Both the position numbers and the translations under genes were made by a program. From NCBI GenBank assembly GCA_038134525.1, contig JAYPVI010000011.1:19059-83058 (forward strand): DNA of 64,000 nucleotides. Direction: 5' to 3'. The stretch's first letter is position 1. Each line of letters opens with the position of its first letter. Below, piece by piece: positions 25,724 to 34,573 of the stretch. The stretch comes from GCA-002727735 sp038134525 (GTDB taxonomy: Bacteria > Bacteroidota > Bacteroidia > Flavobacteriales_D > Parvicellaceae). The notes beneath the pieces are model-generated. The model ran no database searches, was not told the origin of the DNA, and saw only the letters and a list, made by a program, of their open reading frames with translations.

Positions 25724-26629
25724 TTAAATAACCCCATATTCCTTCATTTTATAGATTAATGTCCCAATAGTTACACTGTTGTATCTATATCTAATTATCT
25801 TATCAAAATCATCGTCACAATCCTTTGATTTGTACTTTGGATCTAGCCTACATACCCTATGGTAATACTCTCTTCCTGATTCGCCACACTCAGTAAAAAA
25901 AACTATCCCAATATTCAGATACTCATCATAAGATTTGGCAATACTAATTCCTGAAGATTCTATTTTCCGCACTAAATCTTCTATTTCAGATGCTGAGTTA
26001 GAGTCATACTTAATTGGCTTTCTTTTTACTTTTTTTGGCTCATCATACTTTCTAAGTAGGTCTGCTTTTTCATTTATATAACAATCATCATCGTAGCTTA
26101 TTAGCCTTAGCCGAGAAACATTGATACAACTATCATCAACATTTATATCGTATGACTTTTTTAGGTGATCTTTAATGTATCTGAAGTGAGCATTGTGTTT
26201 CTCTGGATTACTTATTCCAATGATTAAGAAATATCCATTACCACCAACACTCCTACCAGCATAATTTACTTCATCTATTTTTGAAAACACATCCTCTATG
26301 AGTGTGAAAAATCTACTTCCTAAGTCTGGGTTTTCTTTATGGTCAATATCAATCACTAAATAACCATTATGAGTTTTAAGATCCTTATCTGTACGACCAT
26401 TTTCAAACACTCCCGACCCTGTTATACATTCTATAGATTCCTTTAGAGCTTTCCTTTTATCCTTATCATATTCATCTCTTATTTCATCTATTTTGTCTCT
26501 TAAATCTTTGCTATTATTAAATAACCATTCTCTGAAAGTTGTTGTCTTGTATGGTTTTTTTGATTTAACATTTTTAAATACTGAAACTTTAGCATCTAAA
26601 AAGGTGGAAGGGTGGAGGCTACTTTTCAT
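25724..26629 (-). CDS. BT4734-like/PriCT primase half of the element
   Basis: 301 residues. The N-terminal part resembles the BT4734/VirE-N domain common on bacteroidete islands (HNGYLVIDIDHKENPD with the acidic pair, AGRSVGGNGYFLIIGI, RLRLISYDDDCYIN). The last 90 residues look like a primase C-terminal (PriCT) helical domain (SYDEYLNIGIVFFTECGESG, DDDFDKIIRYR). It overlaps the helicase gene by 11 bases and is last in the leftward operon. Normally these domains are fused to a helicase or DUF3987 protein; here they form a separate downstream gene. Expected to prime element replication. Confidence 0.78.
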   Translation of the reverse strand: MKSSLHPSTFLDAKVSVFKNVKSKKPYKTTTFREWLFNNSKDLRDKIDEIRDEYDKDKRKALKESIECITGSGVFENGRTDKDLKTHNGYLVIDIDHKENPDLGSRFFTLIEDVFSKIDEVNYAGRSVGGNGYFLIIGISNPEKHNAHFRYIKDHLKKSYDINVDDSCINVSRLRLISYDDDCYINEKADLLRKYDEPKKVKRKPIKYDSNSASEIEDLVRKIESSGISIAKSYDEYLNIGIVFFTECGESGREYYHRVCRLDPKYKSKDCDDDFDKIIRYRYNSVTIGTLIYKMKEYGVI

Positions 26630-28049
26630 AACTTTCTTTATTAATACTACTATTACTCAAAAGTTTAGAATATGTCCTTCCACCATCCACCGTTATATTA
26701 TAATAACTACCATCTTTTCTGTTTCTTTTTTCAAAACCTTTACTAACAAGTTCCTTACAAAAAGAATTTAAGTTTAGATGTGGTTCACGGTGTCTGGAGC
26801 AGTAACCAACATAATGTTCGTGAAGATCAGAAGCCTTAACCAAGCCATAGGGAGACTCTTTTTCTACAGCTTCATTAATAAACTGCTGTACTATATCATT
26901 ATCGAACTTATACTCCTCCATAAACTCACTAAGCTCTGGAATACTAACAAATGATTTGTCTTTAATGAGTTGCTTTAGAGCTTCTATTACCCTGTTAAAT
27001 ATACCATCTAGTTCATTGTTAATTATTTTGAGATGTAATTGAGGATCTATCTTCTTTGGCTTTTTATTAAACACAAGAACTAATAGCCTTCTTAGATAGC
27101 TTTCTTTTTCTTCATTAACCTTAGGCAGAGAGTTCATATTAAACATCAGTTTTGCATAACGCTCAACCTTTCTAATGTCCTTATAGAGTTTCTTTCCTAA
27201 GATAGGCTCCCCAGATACTAAAGTCCTAAACTGAGATAAGTTAAAAGACCTTTCATTTTCAGAACAATAGTTTAATAGCTTGCCTTCTATAAGCATCACA
27301 GTATTAGGATCCTTAGTTAGTTTGCCAATTGACACAGATGAGGTGTTTTCTTTTCCTAGTAGCTCTGTGATTACTTCTTGTACAACACTTTTTCCATTAC
27401 CACCCTCACCATATAGAAATAGAGCCTTTTCAAGCTTTAAGCCGTTAGTGAAAGAATAACCTATGAACTGATGAAGTAATAGCTGCTGATCTTTATTGGG
27501 GAGCATTTCATCTAAGAACTTATCCCACATTGGAGATGCTGCATCTTTATTGTAGTCATATTGTAATTTATACGTGAGGTAATCTTCTTTTCTAGGTTCT
27601 CTTGGTTTAAACTTTTTTTGATCAAATTCAAGAGTTAGATTCTTACAGTTTAATAAGATTAAGTCATTATACTCCTCAACAAACACCTTCATTTCTTTTC
27701 TAAACGACTCCTCTAAAGGTCTGTAGAAATTATTAGTGTGATACTTTATCTCATTTTGGTAGTACTTCTTGCAGCAATCCCTAAGAAACAGCTCAATTTT
27801 ATCATCATTAATTTCATTCCAGTAATTATCTTGAAAAGTGTAATACCTGTTATTAAAGTAACTTATGTGAAAGTTATACTGTTTGAATTTCTGTTTGATT
27901 TCATTTATGAGTTTTGCTATAGCGTAGTCTTTTGACTTTACATCTTTTAAATCTAGATAATCCAGCTCATTTATGAAATTGATAGTGTTATGCCACAAGT
28001 TTGGCACTGGGTTTTCATTCATATTACTCATCACAGCCCCCTTTCTCAA
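26619..28049 (-). CDS. D5/P4-type replicative helicase of the element
   Basis: 476 residues in the longest reading; ATGs at 28031 (MSNMNENP) and 28022 are good alternative starts because the longest form runs 26 bases into the HTH gene. Walker A GEGGNGKS is at residues 214-221, with the D5_N-like region before it (DQQLLLHQFIGYSFTNGLKLEKALFLYG area), and SVSIGKL and LFNMNSLP after, as in superfamily-3 P4 alpha/D5 helicases. A C-terminal winged-helix-like part follows (LNSFCKELVSKGFEKRNRKDG). It should unwind element DNA with the primase encoded next. Confidence 0.85.
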   Translation of the reverse strand: MRKGAVMSNMNENPVPNLWHNTINFINELDYLDLKDVKSKDYAIAKLINEIKQKFKQYNFHISYFNNRYYTFQDNYWNEINDDKIELFLRDCCKKYYQNEIKYHTNNFYRPLEESFRKEMKVFVEEYNDLILLNCKNLTLEFDQKKFKPREPRKEDYLTYKLQYDYNKDAASPMWDKFLDEMLPNKDQQLLLHQFIGYSFTNGLKLEKALFLYGEGGNGKSVVQEVITELLGKENTSSVSIGKLTKDPNTVMLIEGKLLNYCSENERSFNLSQFRTLVSGEPILGKKLYKDIRKVERYAKLMFNMNSLPKVNEEKESYLRRLLVLVFNKKPKKIDPQLHLKIINNELDGIFNRVIEALKQLIKDKSFVSIPELSEFMEEYKFDNDIVQQFINEAVEKESPYGLVKASDLHEHYVGYCSRHREPHLNLNSFCKELVSKGFEKRNRKDGSYYNITVDGGRTYSKLLSNSSINKESYEK

Positions 28050-28218
28050 TTAATGAGTCTATTAACTCATCGTGCTTGTAATATACACGACCACCTAAAT
28101 AGTATGGCTTAAGAATTCCATTTTTTGACCATCTCCAAAGCGTAGCTTGAGATATTCCTAATAACTGTGAGACATCTTTCCTTGAAAGAATTTTCTCATT
28201 TTCTTTTTTTACAATCAT
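28024..28218 (-). CDS. Small helix-turn-helix protein, excisionase-like
   Basis: 64 residues with the MerR/HTH_17-type pattern: LSRKDVSQLLGISQATLWRW, then SKNGILKPYYLGGRVYYKHDEL. Such proteins on bacteroidete islands act as excisionase or replication regulators. It sits between the integrase-side unknown gene (68 bases away) and the helicase it overlaps by up to 26 bases. Confidence 0.8.
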   Translation of the reverse strand: MIVKKENEKILSRKDVSQLLGISQATLWRWSKNGILKPYYLGGRVYYKHDELIDSLIEKGGCDE

Positions 28219-28286
28219 ACCACAAATTTGATGTGGCTGAAACTGTAAAAGTTTGGGTTGTTTGGGGTGGTTTGGGCTAACCCAAA

Positions 28287-28991
28287 CTATTTCTTGAAAT
28301 TTTTTAGTATTTCATCTATTAACTCTTTGTCTTTTGGATACTCAGATTTTGAGTTATGTAAATTTTTTTTAGTTAGAATTGTTCCTCTTTTAGAATGTAC
28401 TTTGTTGGCAGTAACAAATTTTTGAAGTTCAAAATTGTAGAAATAGGGTTTTAGAATTGAAAGGATATAGTAGAAGGTTGTATTGTCAATATTTAGATAA
28501 AATTCTAACTTTTTCTCTTTAACAGATGAGTCTATAAATTCTTTTCCACTTTTAAATATATCTAGTTTTAAGTCTATAAGTTTGAATAAATCATATACTT
28601 GTTTGTTCTTAACAGAGAGCTTGTTTGTTTGTTTCTTTGTATTGATATTTAACTTCCTTTGAAGCTCATCAATAAAAAACTTGTGTACCTTAAATGCATA
28701 TGCTTGATGTTCTTTTTGGCTATACTTTACTCTAACATTATTTGAAAGATCCTTTACTCTTAAAAAATCCCCCTTTTCAAAGCTTAAGTTTTTTAAATGT
28801 TCATATTTAAACTTTAAATCTGCTATCAATTCTTTCGAATTATCAAATTCAACATAATAATTTTGTATTAAGATTCTAAGTTGAGTGTCATTAAGAAAAA
28901 AATCTTGATTAATTAATCCAATTTCAGATCCGTTGCTAGCTCTGTTCAGATATTTCATAATATCCTTTATGTTTTTTAATTCTTCACTCAT
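28287..28991 (-). CDS. Unknown element protein between integrase and HTH gene
   Basis: 234 residues, lysine-rich, mostly helical, with no signal peptide or membrane segment and no motif I recognise. It overlaps the integrase gene by four bases (ATGA), so it is translated after it. The position suggests an accessory role in integration, excision or copy control, which is a guess. Confidence 0.7.
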   Translation of the reverse strand: MSEELKNIKDIMKYLNRASNGSEIGLINQDFFLNDTQLRILIQNYYVEFDNSKELIADLKFKYEHLKNLSFEKGDFLRVKDLSNNVRVKYSQKEHQAYAFKVHKFFIDELQRKLNINTKKQTNKLSVKNKQVYDLFKLIDLKLDIFKSGKEFIDSSVKEKKLEFYLNIDNTTFYYILSILKPYFYNFELQKFVTANKVHSKRGTILTKKNLHNSKSEYPKDKELIDEILKNFKK

Positions 28992-30247
28992 TTTGAAATA
29001 GCATTTATAAAGGCTTCTGAATAATAATCTTTGTCTTGACTTTTGCCAACATATGTTAGAAACGATGTCTCTTTAGAATGCCCTGTAAGCTCCATTAGAA
29101 TAGGGGTTGACACTTTTCCAAAGTAATTAGTAGCAAATGATCTTCTGAGATCGTGAGAGCTTAATAGTTGATATTTTGGTAGTTCAACTAATTCATTCCT
29201 CATAGTCTTAGTATTTAATTTATAGCCTTTTTCAATTGTATTAATTCCACTTTTCTCACAAACAACTTTCATATACTTATTAAACTTCTGTTCAGAAATT
29301 CTGTATGGAAATGACGGGTATATAATTTTGATTATTTCTTTGTCAACAATTGCAGGTGCTACATACTTTTCAGTTTTCTTTTGATATATATCAATAATAA
29401 GGTGTCCATTTTTATGAACTCTAATTTTTTCTTTTTCAATATTTAATAGATCTGAAATTCTTTGTCCAATTGACAATCCAATTAATATCCACTTTCTAAC
29501 ATTTTCAAGATAATCTTCTTTGAGTTTTAACTTTTTAATTTTTTCAATCTCTGGTATAGTAATGGTGTTAATATATCTCTCACTTGATGTTTGTCTAAAT
29601 GTTGGAATCTGTAAATAGAATGAAGGAACTTTTATACCTCTTGACTGAGAATCTTTACATACCGTTTTTAACTGACTTAGAAATTTCCCTGCATTATTTT
29701 TTGAGTATTTTTTTTCTTTTAAAAGCCAATTAGAAAAACTGTCAGAAAAATCTCTATCTATTTGAGAAAATGTAAAAGTTTCTTTTGCTGCTTCCTGGAA
29801 CTCTATAAATACTTTTCTGAAGTATTTCCATCTTCTTACAGACTCCTTACTTAGTCCAATCTTGCCATTAATTCCTTTTTTAGTGTCACTAGAGTTTATG
29901 TAATTGTCAATTCCACTAAGAATAATATTAATGTCGTTTTCTTCAACTCTGTTATAATAGGATTCAATAAATTTACTTAACCAAATATTATTATAGACTG
30001 TTGATTTAGCCTGGCTTTCGTTCAGGTGATTATTAATAGCGATTTTGAGTTCTTGTAACTTTAAGTTCAAATTTTTTGAATAACCATCACTTTGTTTAGT
30101 TTGTTGTTTTTTCTGACTCCACTCTTTAGGATTAACTGTAAAACCAGTTTTTACTTCTATTGTTTTTTGTCCGCTAATATTCACATAGGTTAGTATACTA
30201 ACCTCCTTATCTGCATTTGATCTTATTCTAAATCCTATACTTGCCAT
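28988..30247 (-). CDS. Tyrosine-recombinase integrase
   Basis: 419 residues. An arm-binding-like N-terminus and a SAM-like core-binding domain (about 85-215) are followed by the catalytic domain with R263 (IGQRISDLL), H365/R368 (SSHDLRRSF), H390 (LTGHS) and nucleophile Y399 (FLTYVG). This is the layout of bacteroidete island integrases. It lies 145 bases inside the right attachment core. A candidate arm site (30239-30248) covers its start codon, which could let the protein repress itself. Confidence 0.94.
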   Translation of the reverse strand: MASIGFRIRSNADKEVSILTYVNISGQKTIEVKTGFTVNPKEWSQKKQQTKQSDGYSKNLNLKLQELKIAINNHLNESQAKSTVYNNIWLSKFIESYYNRVEENDINIILSGIDNYINSSDTKKGINGKIGLSKESVRRWKYFRKVFIEFQEAAKETFTFSQIDRDFSDSFSNWLLKEKKYSKNNAGKFLSQLKTVCKDSQSRGIKVPSFYLQIPTFRQTSSERYINTITIPEIEKIKKLKLKEDYLENVRKWILIGLSIGQRISDLLNIEKEKIRVHKNGHLIIDIYQKKTEKYVAPAIVDKEIIKIIYPSFPYRISEQKFNKYMKVVCEKSGINTIEKGYKLNTKTMRNELVELPKYQLLSSHDLRRSFATNYFGKVSTPILMELTGHSKETSFLTYVGKSQDKDYYSEAFINAISK

Positions 30248-30285
30248 ACCTGTTGATTATTAAAACTTGCCATAAATTTGCCATA
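30239..30285 (+). repeat. Right candidate integrase arm sites
   Basis: Three copies of A[C/T]TTGCCATA in one orientation at 30239, 30265 and 30276. The last two keep the 11-base spacing seen at the left end, in reversed order. The first spans the integrase start codon. Confidence 0.6.
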
Positions 30286-30392
30286 AAAGTATGAAATATT
30301 ATTAATATTTATGAAGTCTTATTAATTGTAGATTTTAATCTGTTAATAACTTTCACCTGTTATGAGTATTCATATGTTTAAATCAAGTATTA

Positions 30393-30417
30393 GGTTCGAG
30401 TCCCGTCCGGTCCGCTT
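30393..30417 (+). repeat. attR core, 25 bp
   Basis: Identical to 21283-21307. It restores no tRNA here because the sequence upstream is element DNA (ATCAAGTATTA). Confidence 0.93.
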
Positions 30418-30420
30418 AAA

Positions 30421-30445
30421 AGCCGCATTGCTGCGGCTTTTTTTT
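30421..30445 (+). terminator. Displaced native terminator of tRNA-Asp
   Basis: AGCCGCA (30421-30427), loop TTGC, TGCGGCT (30432-30438), then a run of T. It directly follows the right core, where the tRNA's own terminator would have been before integration. Confidence 0.88.
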
Positions 30446-30479
30446 ATATTTATTTCCAAAACAATATAAGAAGATTAAA

Positions 30480-30998
30480 ATGAGCGATAACATACCTACA
30501 TTTGAAGAAAATAATGAAGAACCATTTCAGGGAAGTAATCGCCCTTCCTTTTTGACCGTTCTTTGTGTTCTCAGTGGAATTTATATTCTCTTGGGATTAT
30601 TTGGTTCTATACAGAACTCCTTCACCAACATGGAAGCCCAACAAGAACAATTGGATCAATCCCTAGAAATGATTAGTGATTTATATTCCCAACTAGGAGT
30701 AGATGAGAACCTTTTTGATCAAATAAATAACTACATTCAAGTTAAAAGCTATAATTTGAAGTTTGAGAGTTTATTGAATCTCATTTTTCTATTGATTGAA
30801 GGTATTGGTGTTTACTTTATGTTTCTTCTTCAAAGAAGAGGTTTCTTTGTTTATTTAGGTGCTCAAGTGGGATTTGTGATCATTCCCATTATCATACAAG
30901 GACTAAATATGTTTTCCATAGCTGAAATGGGTGTTGGATTATTTATTTCTGGTCTATTTGTATTGCTTTATGGTCTAAATTTAAAGCACCTTACTTAG
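30480..30998 (+). CDS. Unknown small membrane protein
   Basis: 172 residues. A hydrophilic N-terminus (about 20 residues) and one membrane helix (FLTVLCVLSGIYILLGLFG) precede a glutamine-rich soluble stretch (about 45-85), then three further helices to the end. No motif recognised. It is the first chromosomal gene right of the element and ends tail-to-tail with the DUF4159 gene, overlapping by eight bases. Confidence 0.7.
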   Translation: MSDNIPTFEENNEEPFQGSNRPSFLTVLCVLSGIYILLGLFGSIQNSFTNMEAQQEQLDQSLEMISDLYSQLGVDENLFDQINNYIQVKSYNLKFESLLNLIFLLIEGIGVYFMFLLQRRGFFVYLGAQVGFVIIPIIIQGLNMFSIAEMGVGLFISGLFVLLYGLNLKHLT

Positions 30999-31656
30999 AT
31001 TCATTAGCACCCATAAGGGCGTATGAAAGAATATTGGCTCCCATTTTTAATGCTTTTGTTCTAATTTCTTCGCTATCGTTATGAACTTCTTCATCTTCCC
31101 AACCGTCCCCTAAATCACATTCAAAATCATAAAAACAAACCAGTCTACCTTCATAAATTAATCCTAAGCCTAAAGGAGAATTATCATCATGCTCATGAAT
31201 TTTTGGTAACCCATTTATAAAAGCATAAGGTGTTTCATATATTTCATGATTTAAAGGAAGTTCTACAAAATCAATCTCAGGAAATACCTTTTTCATCTCT
31301 TTTCTTATAAAGGGGTCTAATCCATAATTATCGGATATATGTAAAAATCCACCAGAAGTTAAATAGTTTCTTAGATTGTTTGCTTCGTTCTGGCTAAAAA
31401 CCACATTTCCATGACCTGTCAAATGAACCCATGGGTATTGAAAAATAGATAAATTTCCTACTTCAATTTCATCGTACACTGGATGGATGTTAGTATTTAA
31501 GTTTGCATTACAAAACTGAATCAAATTTTTCAGCGCAGTAGGGTTAGCATACCAATCACCTCCACCATTGTATTTTAAAATACCAATTTTAAAGGAATGG
31601 CTTTGACCAAAAAAAGAAGAGGTACTAAAAATGAAAAGTATTATTAGGTTTTTCAC
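30991..31656 (-). CDS. DUF4159 exported protein
   Basis: 221 residues with signal peptide (MKNLIILFIFSTSSFFGQS). The rest matches DUF4159: KIGILKYNGGGDWYANP, WVHLTGHGNVVFS, GFLHISDNYG and LNHEIYETPY. It resembles a ThuA-like/glutamine-amidotransferase-like fold, of unproven function, in the periplasm. Confidence 0.82.
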   Translation of the reverse strand: MKNLIILFIFSTSSFFGQSHSFKIGILKYNGGGDWYANPTALKNLIQFCNANLNTNIHPVYDEIEVGNLSIFQYPWVHLTGHGNVVFSQNEANNLRNYLTSGGFLHISDNYGLDPFIRKEMKKVFPEIDFVELPLNHEIYETPYAFINGLPKIHEHDDNSPLGLGLIYEGRLVCFYDFECDLGDGWEDEEVHNDSEEIRTKALKMGANILSYALMGANESK

Positions 31657-31730
31657 GTTACTAAATTAGACATTAATACACATTTTGATTAAAGAAATGG
31701 ATTTATAATGTAATAATTCCGATACTTCTC

Positions 31731-31738
31731 TATTTTTG
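31731..31738 (+). promoter_or_regulatory. -7 box of the biotin operon
   Basis: TATTTTTG, an exact TANNTTTG match 22 bases before the bioB ATG. No clear -33 TTG and no recognisable BirA- or BioR-type palindrome nearby. Confidence 0.5.
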
Positions 31739-31760
31739 TTTTGTTTTAATAGCAGCTATC

Positions 31761-32879
31761 ATGGAATGGACTAAAAGTAAAATTGCAGAAATATATCATC
31801 TACCCCTCCTGGAACTATTATATCGTGCAGCAACGGTTCATAGAGAATTCCATAACTCAAGAGAAGTTCAAATAAGCAAGTTGGTTTCTATAAAAACAGA
31901 TGGTTGTCCTGAAGATTGTGGCTATTGTCCTCAAGCGGCTAGGTATCACACCGACATAAACGGGAACAGTTTAATGAGTGTAAAAGAAGTAAAACAACAT
32001 GCACAAGAAGCTAAAGATATGGGATCAAGTAGAGTTTGCATGGGTGCTGCTTGGAGAAATGTGAAAGACGATGATGATTTTGATCAAGTATTAGAAATGG
32101 TTAAGTCTGTGAATGAGATGGACATGGAAGTGTGTTGTACACTTGGTATGCTTACTGAAAATCAAGCTAAAAGATTGGCTGAAGCAGGGTTATATGCATA
32201 CAATCATAATTTAGATACTTCTGAAGAATACTACAAAGAAATTATTTCTACTCGTGGGTATCAAGATCGATTAGATACAATAGATAATGCTAGAAAAGCT
32301 AATTTAACCGTTTGTTCTGGGGGTATTATTGGAATGGGTGAATCTGACGATGACAGAATCAGCATGCTATATACCTATGCGTTAATGAAACCTCATCCTG
32401 AATCCGTTCCTATTAATGCCTTAGTTGCAGTGGAAGGTACTCCATTAGAAGACCAAAAACCCGTTCCTATTTGGGACATGATAAGAATGATTGCCACTAC
32501 ACGAATTGTGTTACCAGAGTCGGCTGTTAGACTTTCAGCAGGGAGAACCTCAATGAGTGATGAAGGTCAAGCTTTATGCTTTATGGCAGGAGCTAATTCC
32601 ATATTTGCTGGTGATAAACTGTTGACCACACCAAATCCAGATTTTAATGGTGATCTCGATTTATTTAATAAACTGGGATTAGTCCCTATGAAAGCTTACA
32701 AAAAGGGGAATAAGCCGGTAATCAAAGATTCCTATAAGAAAAAACCTGAATCTGCCGAAAAAATAAAATGGTCCAGACCATCGCATAAAATTGAAAGAAA
32801 CGAGTTGGCAAAGGAAAAAGGTAAAGCCATTAAAAATGGATTTACTCCTAGAAAGACAACTTCGGTAAAAAAGTTATAG
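31761..32879 (+). CDS. bioB: Biotin synthase
   Basis: 372-residue radical-SAM enzyme converting dethiobiotin to biotin by sulphur insertion. The [4Fe-4S] cysteines C49, C53 and C56 (DGCPEDCGYCPQAARY) and later GMGESDDDR, SVPINALVAVEGTPL and LSAGR motifs are present. The last ~55 residues form a lysine-rich tail beyond the usual enzyme core. First gene of bioBFDA, 10 bases before bioF. Confidence 0.97.
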   Translation: MEWTKSKIAEIYHLPLLELLYRAATVHREFHNSREVQISKLVSIKTDGCPEDCGYCPQAARYHTDINGNSLMSVKEVKQHAQEAKDMGSSRVCMGAAWRNVKDDDDFDQVLEMVKSVNEMDMEVCCTLGMLTENQAKRLAEAGLYAYNHNLDTSEEYYKEIISTRGYQDRLDTIDNARKANLTVCSGGIIGMGESDDDRISMLYTYALMKPHPESVPINALVAVEGTPLEDQKPVPIWDMIRMIATTRIVLPESAVRLSAGRTSMSDEGQALCFMAGANSIFAGDKLLTTPNPDFNGDLDLFNKLGLVPMKAYKKGNKPVIKDSYKKKPESAEKIKWSRPSHKIERNELAKEKGKAIKNGFTPRKTTSVKKL

Positions 32880-32889
32880 CACATCTTAA

Positions 32890-33957
32890 ATGAATGTGTT
32901 CCAAGCATATTTTAATCAAAAATTAAAGGAAAGAGAATCCAATGGGTTACTTAGAAAACTAAGAAACTACAGTGATTTAGTGGATTTGTCATCAAATGAT
33001 TTTTTAGGAATTGCTACAGCTGAAAATTCCGGTGCTACTGGATCAAGGCTTATTTCAGGAAACTTTTCAGCGTTGGAAAATCTTGAGGAATTTTTCGCCA
33101 AAAAATTGGGAGCGCCATCTGCTCTATATTATAATTCAGGTTATATGGCCAATATTGGTGTATTACCTGTAATAGCCGATAGATCTACTACCATTATTTG
33201 TGATGAACTAATTCACGCTTCTCTTAGAGATGGGATTAGGCTCTCAAAAGCAAAACATATTGTTTTTTCTCACAACAATGTATCCAAATTAGAAGAGTTA
33301 TTATTGAAAATTGAGGGTAAAAAACTAATTGTAATCGAATCAGTTTATAGTATGGACGGTGATTCACCTGATATGGATGAAGTTTTTCAATTGGCGGAAA
33401 AATATGGTGCTGGAGTAATGGTTGATGAAGCACATGGTATGGGCTTAACTGGTGAAAATAACCTTGGTCAAGCTCAACGATTTATAAATCACCCTAATTG
33501 TGTAGCAATCATTTATCCACTTGGTAAATCAGCTGGTCTTTCTGGAGCTTTTGTAGTAGGCTCCCAGATGCTAAAACAATATTTAATTAATTTTTCAAGA
33601 TCATTTATTTACACTACTGGACCATCTAAGCAATTGGTGATACAGCTCCGTAAACAACTTGAAACTATGATGAAAAAAGATACATCTAGTATTTTTGAGC
33701 TAAAATCACATTTTATAAACTCTTTATCCTCACATTACCAATATATCACTGGCCCACATGGAGCAGTAATAGGCTTAATTACGGCTGATAAGACGCTAAA
33801 AATAGAGTCTGCATTAATGAATGATAATTTATTTGTTAAAGCCATATTATCACCAACCGTTCAGAAGGGAATGGAGAGGATACGAATTTGTTTTCATGAT
33901 TTTAACACAAAGAATGAAATCAATTCGTTATTATCTATATTAAACAGTAGGGTTTGA
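32890..33957 (+). CDS. bioF: 8-amino-7-oxononanoate synthase
   Basis: 355-residue PLP enzyme joining pimeloyl thioester and alanine. Visible: LSSNDFLGIA, GSRLISGNFSALENLE, DELIHASLRDG, VDEAHGMGLTG and the PLP lysine in YPLGKSAGLSG (about K213). Its stop overlaps the bioD start. Confidence 0.93.
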   Translation: MNVFQAYFNQKLKERESNGLLRKLRNYSDLVDLSSNDFLGIATAENSGATGSRLISGNFSALENLEEFFAKKLGAPSALYYNSGYMANIGVLPVIADRSTTIICDELIHASLRDGIRLSKAKHIVFSHNNVSKLEELLLKIEGKKLIVIESVYSMDGDSPDMDEVFQLAEKYGAGVMVDEAHGMGLTGENNLGQAQRFINHPNCVAIIYPLGKSAGLSGAFVVGSQMLKQYLINFSRSFIYTTGPSKQLVIQLRKQLETMMKKDTSSIFELKSHFINSLSSHYQYITGPHGAVIGLITADKTLKIESALMNDNLFVKAILSPTVQKGMERIRICFHDFNTKNEINSLLSILNSRV

Positions 33958-34571
33958 GAATTTTTGTAACCTCCATAGATACCAATGTTGGTAAAACGGT
34001 TTGTTCCTCCATTTTATGTGCAGGTTTAGGTTATGATTATTGGAAACCAGTGCAATGTGGAGATTTAGATTTTTCAGATAGCATGAAGGTGAAATCATAT
34101 AGCCCTTCAACACAAATTCATTCGGAGCGTTTTCAACTCAAAGCTCCTATATCACCCCATGAAGCAGCTAAACTTGAAAATATCAATATTTCATTAAATG
34201 ACTTTACAATACCAAAGTCAGAAGAGATTATCATTGAGGGTGCTGGTGGTGTCATGGTGCCTTTTAACTATAAAGGGAATATGATAGTTGAATTAGCCTC
34301 TTTGTTTGAAGCAAAAGTCATTATTGTATTTAAAAACTACCTTGGAAGTATAAATCACACTCTATTAACAATAGATAAAGTGAAATCAGCTGGATTAGAT
34401 ATTTTAGGCTTGTTGGTAGTAGGTGACGAGGTAACATCTTCAGAAAAACTAATAAAAGATGCCACTAAAACAAACATTATTGCTAGAATCCCAATGGTAG
34501 ATCATATTAATCAAACATGGGTCAAAGAACAAGGCCTAGAAGTAAAAAATAAATTAGATAAATTTCTTTAA
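33954..34571 (+). CDS. bioD: Dethiobiotin synthetase
   Basis: 205 residues from TTG at 33954, inside the bioF stop (coupled translation). P-loop TNVGKTV (K14) and EGAGGVMVPF mark the ATP-dependent carboxylase that closes the ureido ring. Two bases separate it from bioA. Confidence 0.93.
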   Translation: MRIFVTSIDTNVGKTVCSSILCAGLGYDYWKPVQCGDLDFSDSMKVKSYSPSTQIHSERFQLKAPISPHEAAKLENINISLNDFTIPKSEEIIIEGAGGVMVPFNYKGNMIVELASLFEAKVIIVFKNYLGSINHTLLTIDKVKSAGLDILGLLVVGDEVTSSEKLIKDATKTNIIARIPMVDHINQTWVKEQGLEVKNKLDKFL

Positions 34572-34573
34572 TC

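Larger units (their letters stand above)
21283..30417. mobile_element. 9.1 kb integrative element in tRNA-Asp (satellite-like, P4-type replication genes)
   Basis: The segment is bounded by a 25 bp direct repeat of the tRNA-Asp 3' end. It carries a tyrosine integrase next to the right end, a small HTH gene, a D5/P4-type helicase and a primase half, all leftward, and three rightward cargo genes. Candidate integrase arm sites occur inside both ends. There is no capsid, terminase, tail, relaxase or conjugation gene, so it is neither a complete prophage nor a self-transmissible conjugative element. Helper-dependent spread is inference. The original tRNA terminator lies beyond the right end. Confidence 0.9.

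Noticed and set aside
21283..30417. Complete prophage or self-transmissible conjugative element
   Set aside because: No capsid, terminase, tail, relaxase or transfer genes are readable between the two cores.
31657..31760. Riboswitch or BirA operator before bioB
   Set aside because: Only about 100 AT-rich bases with no palindrome or conserved stem recognisable.
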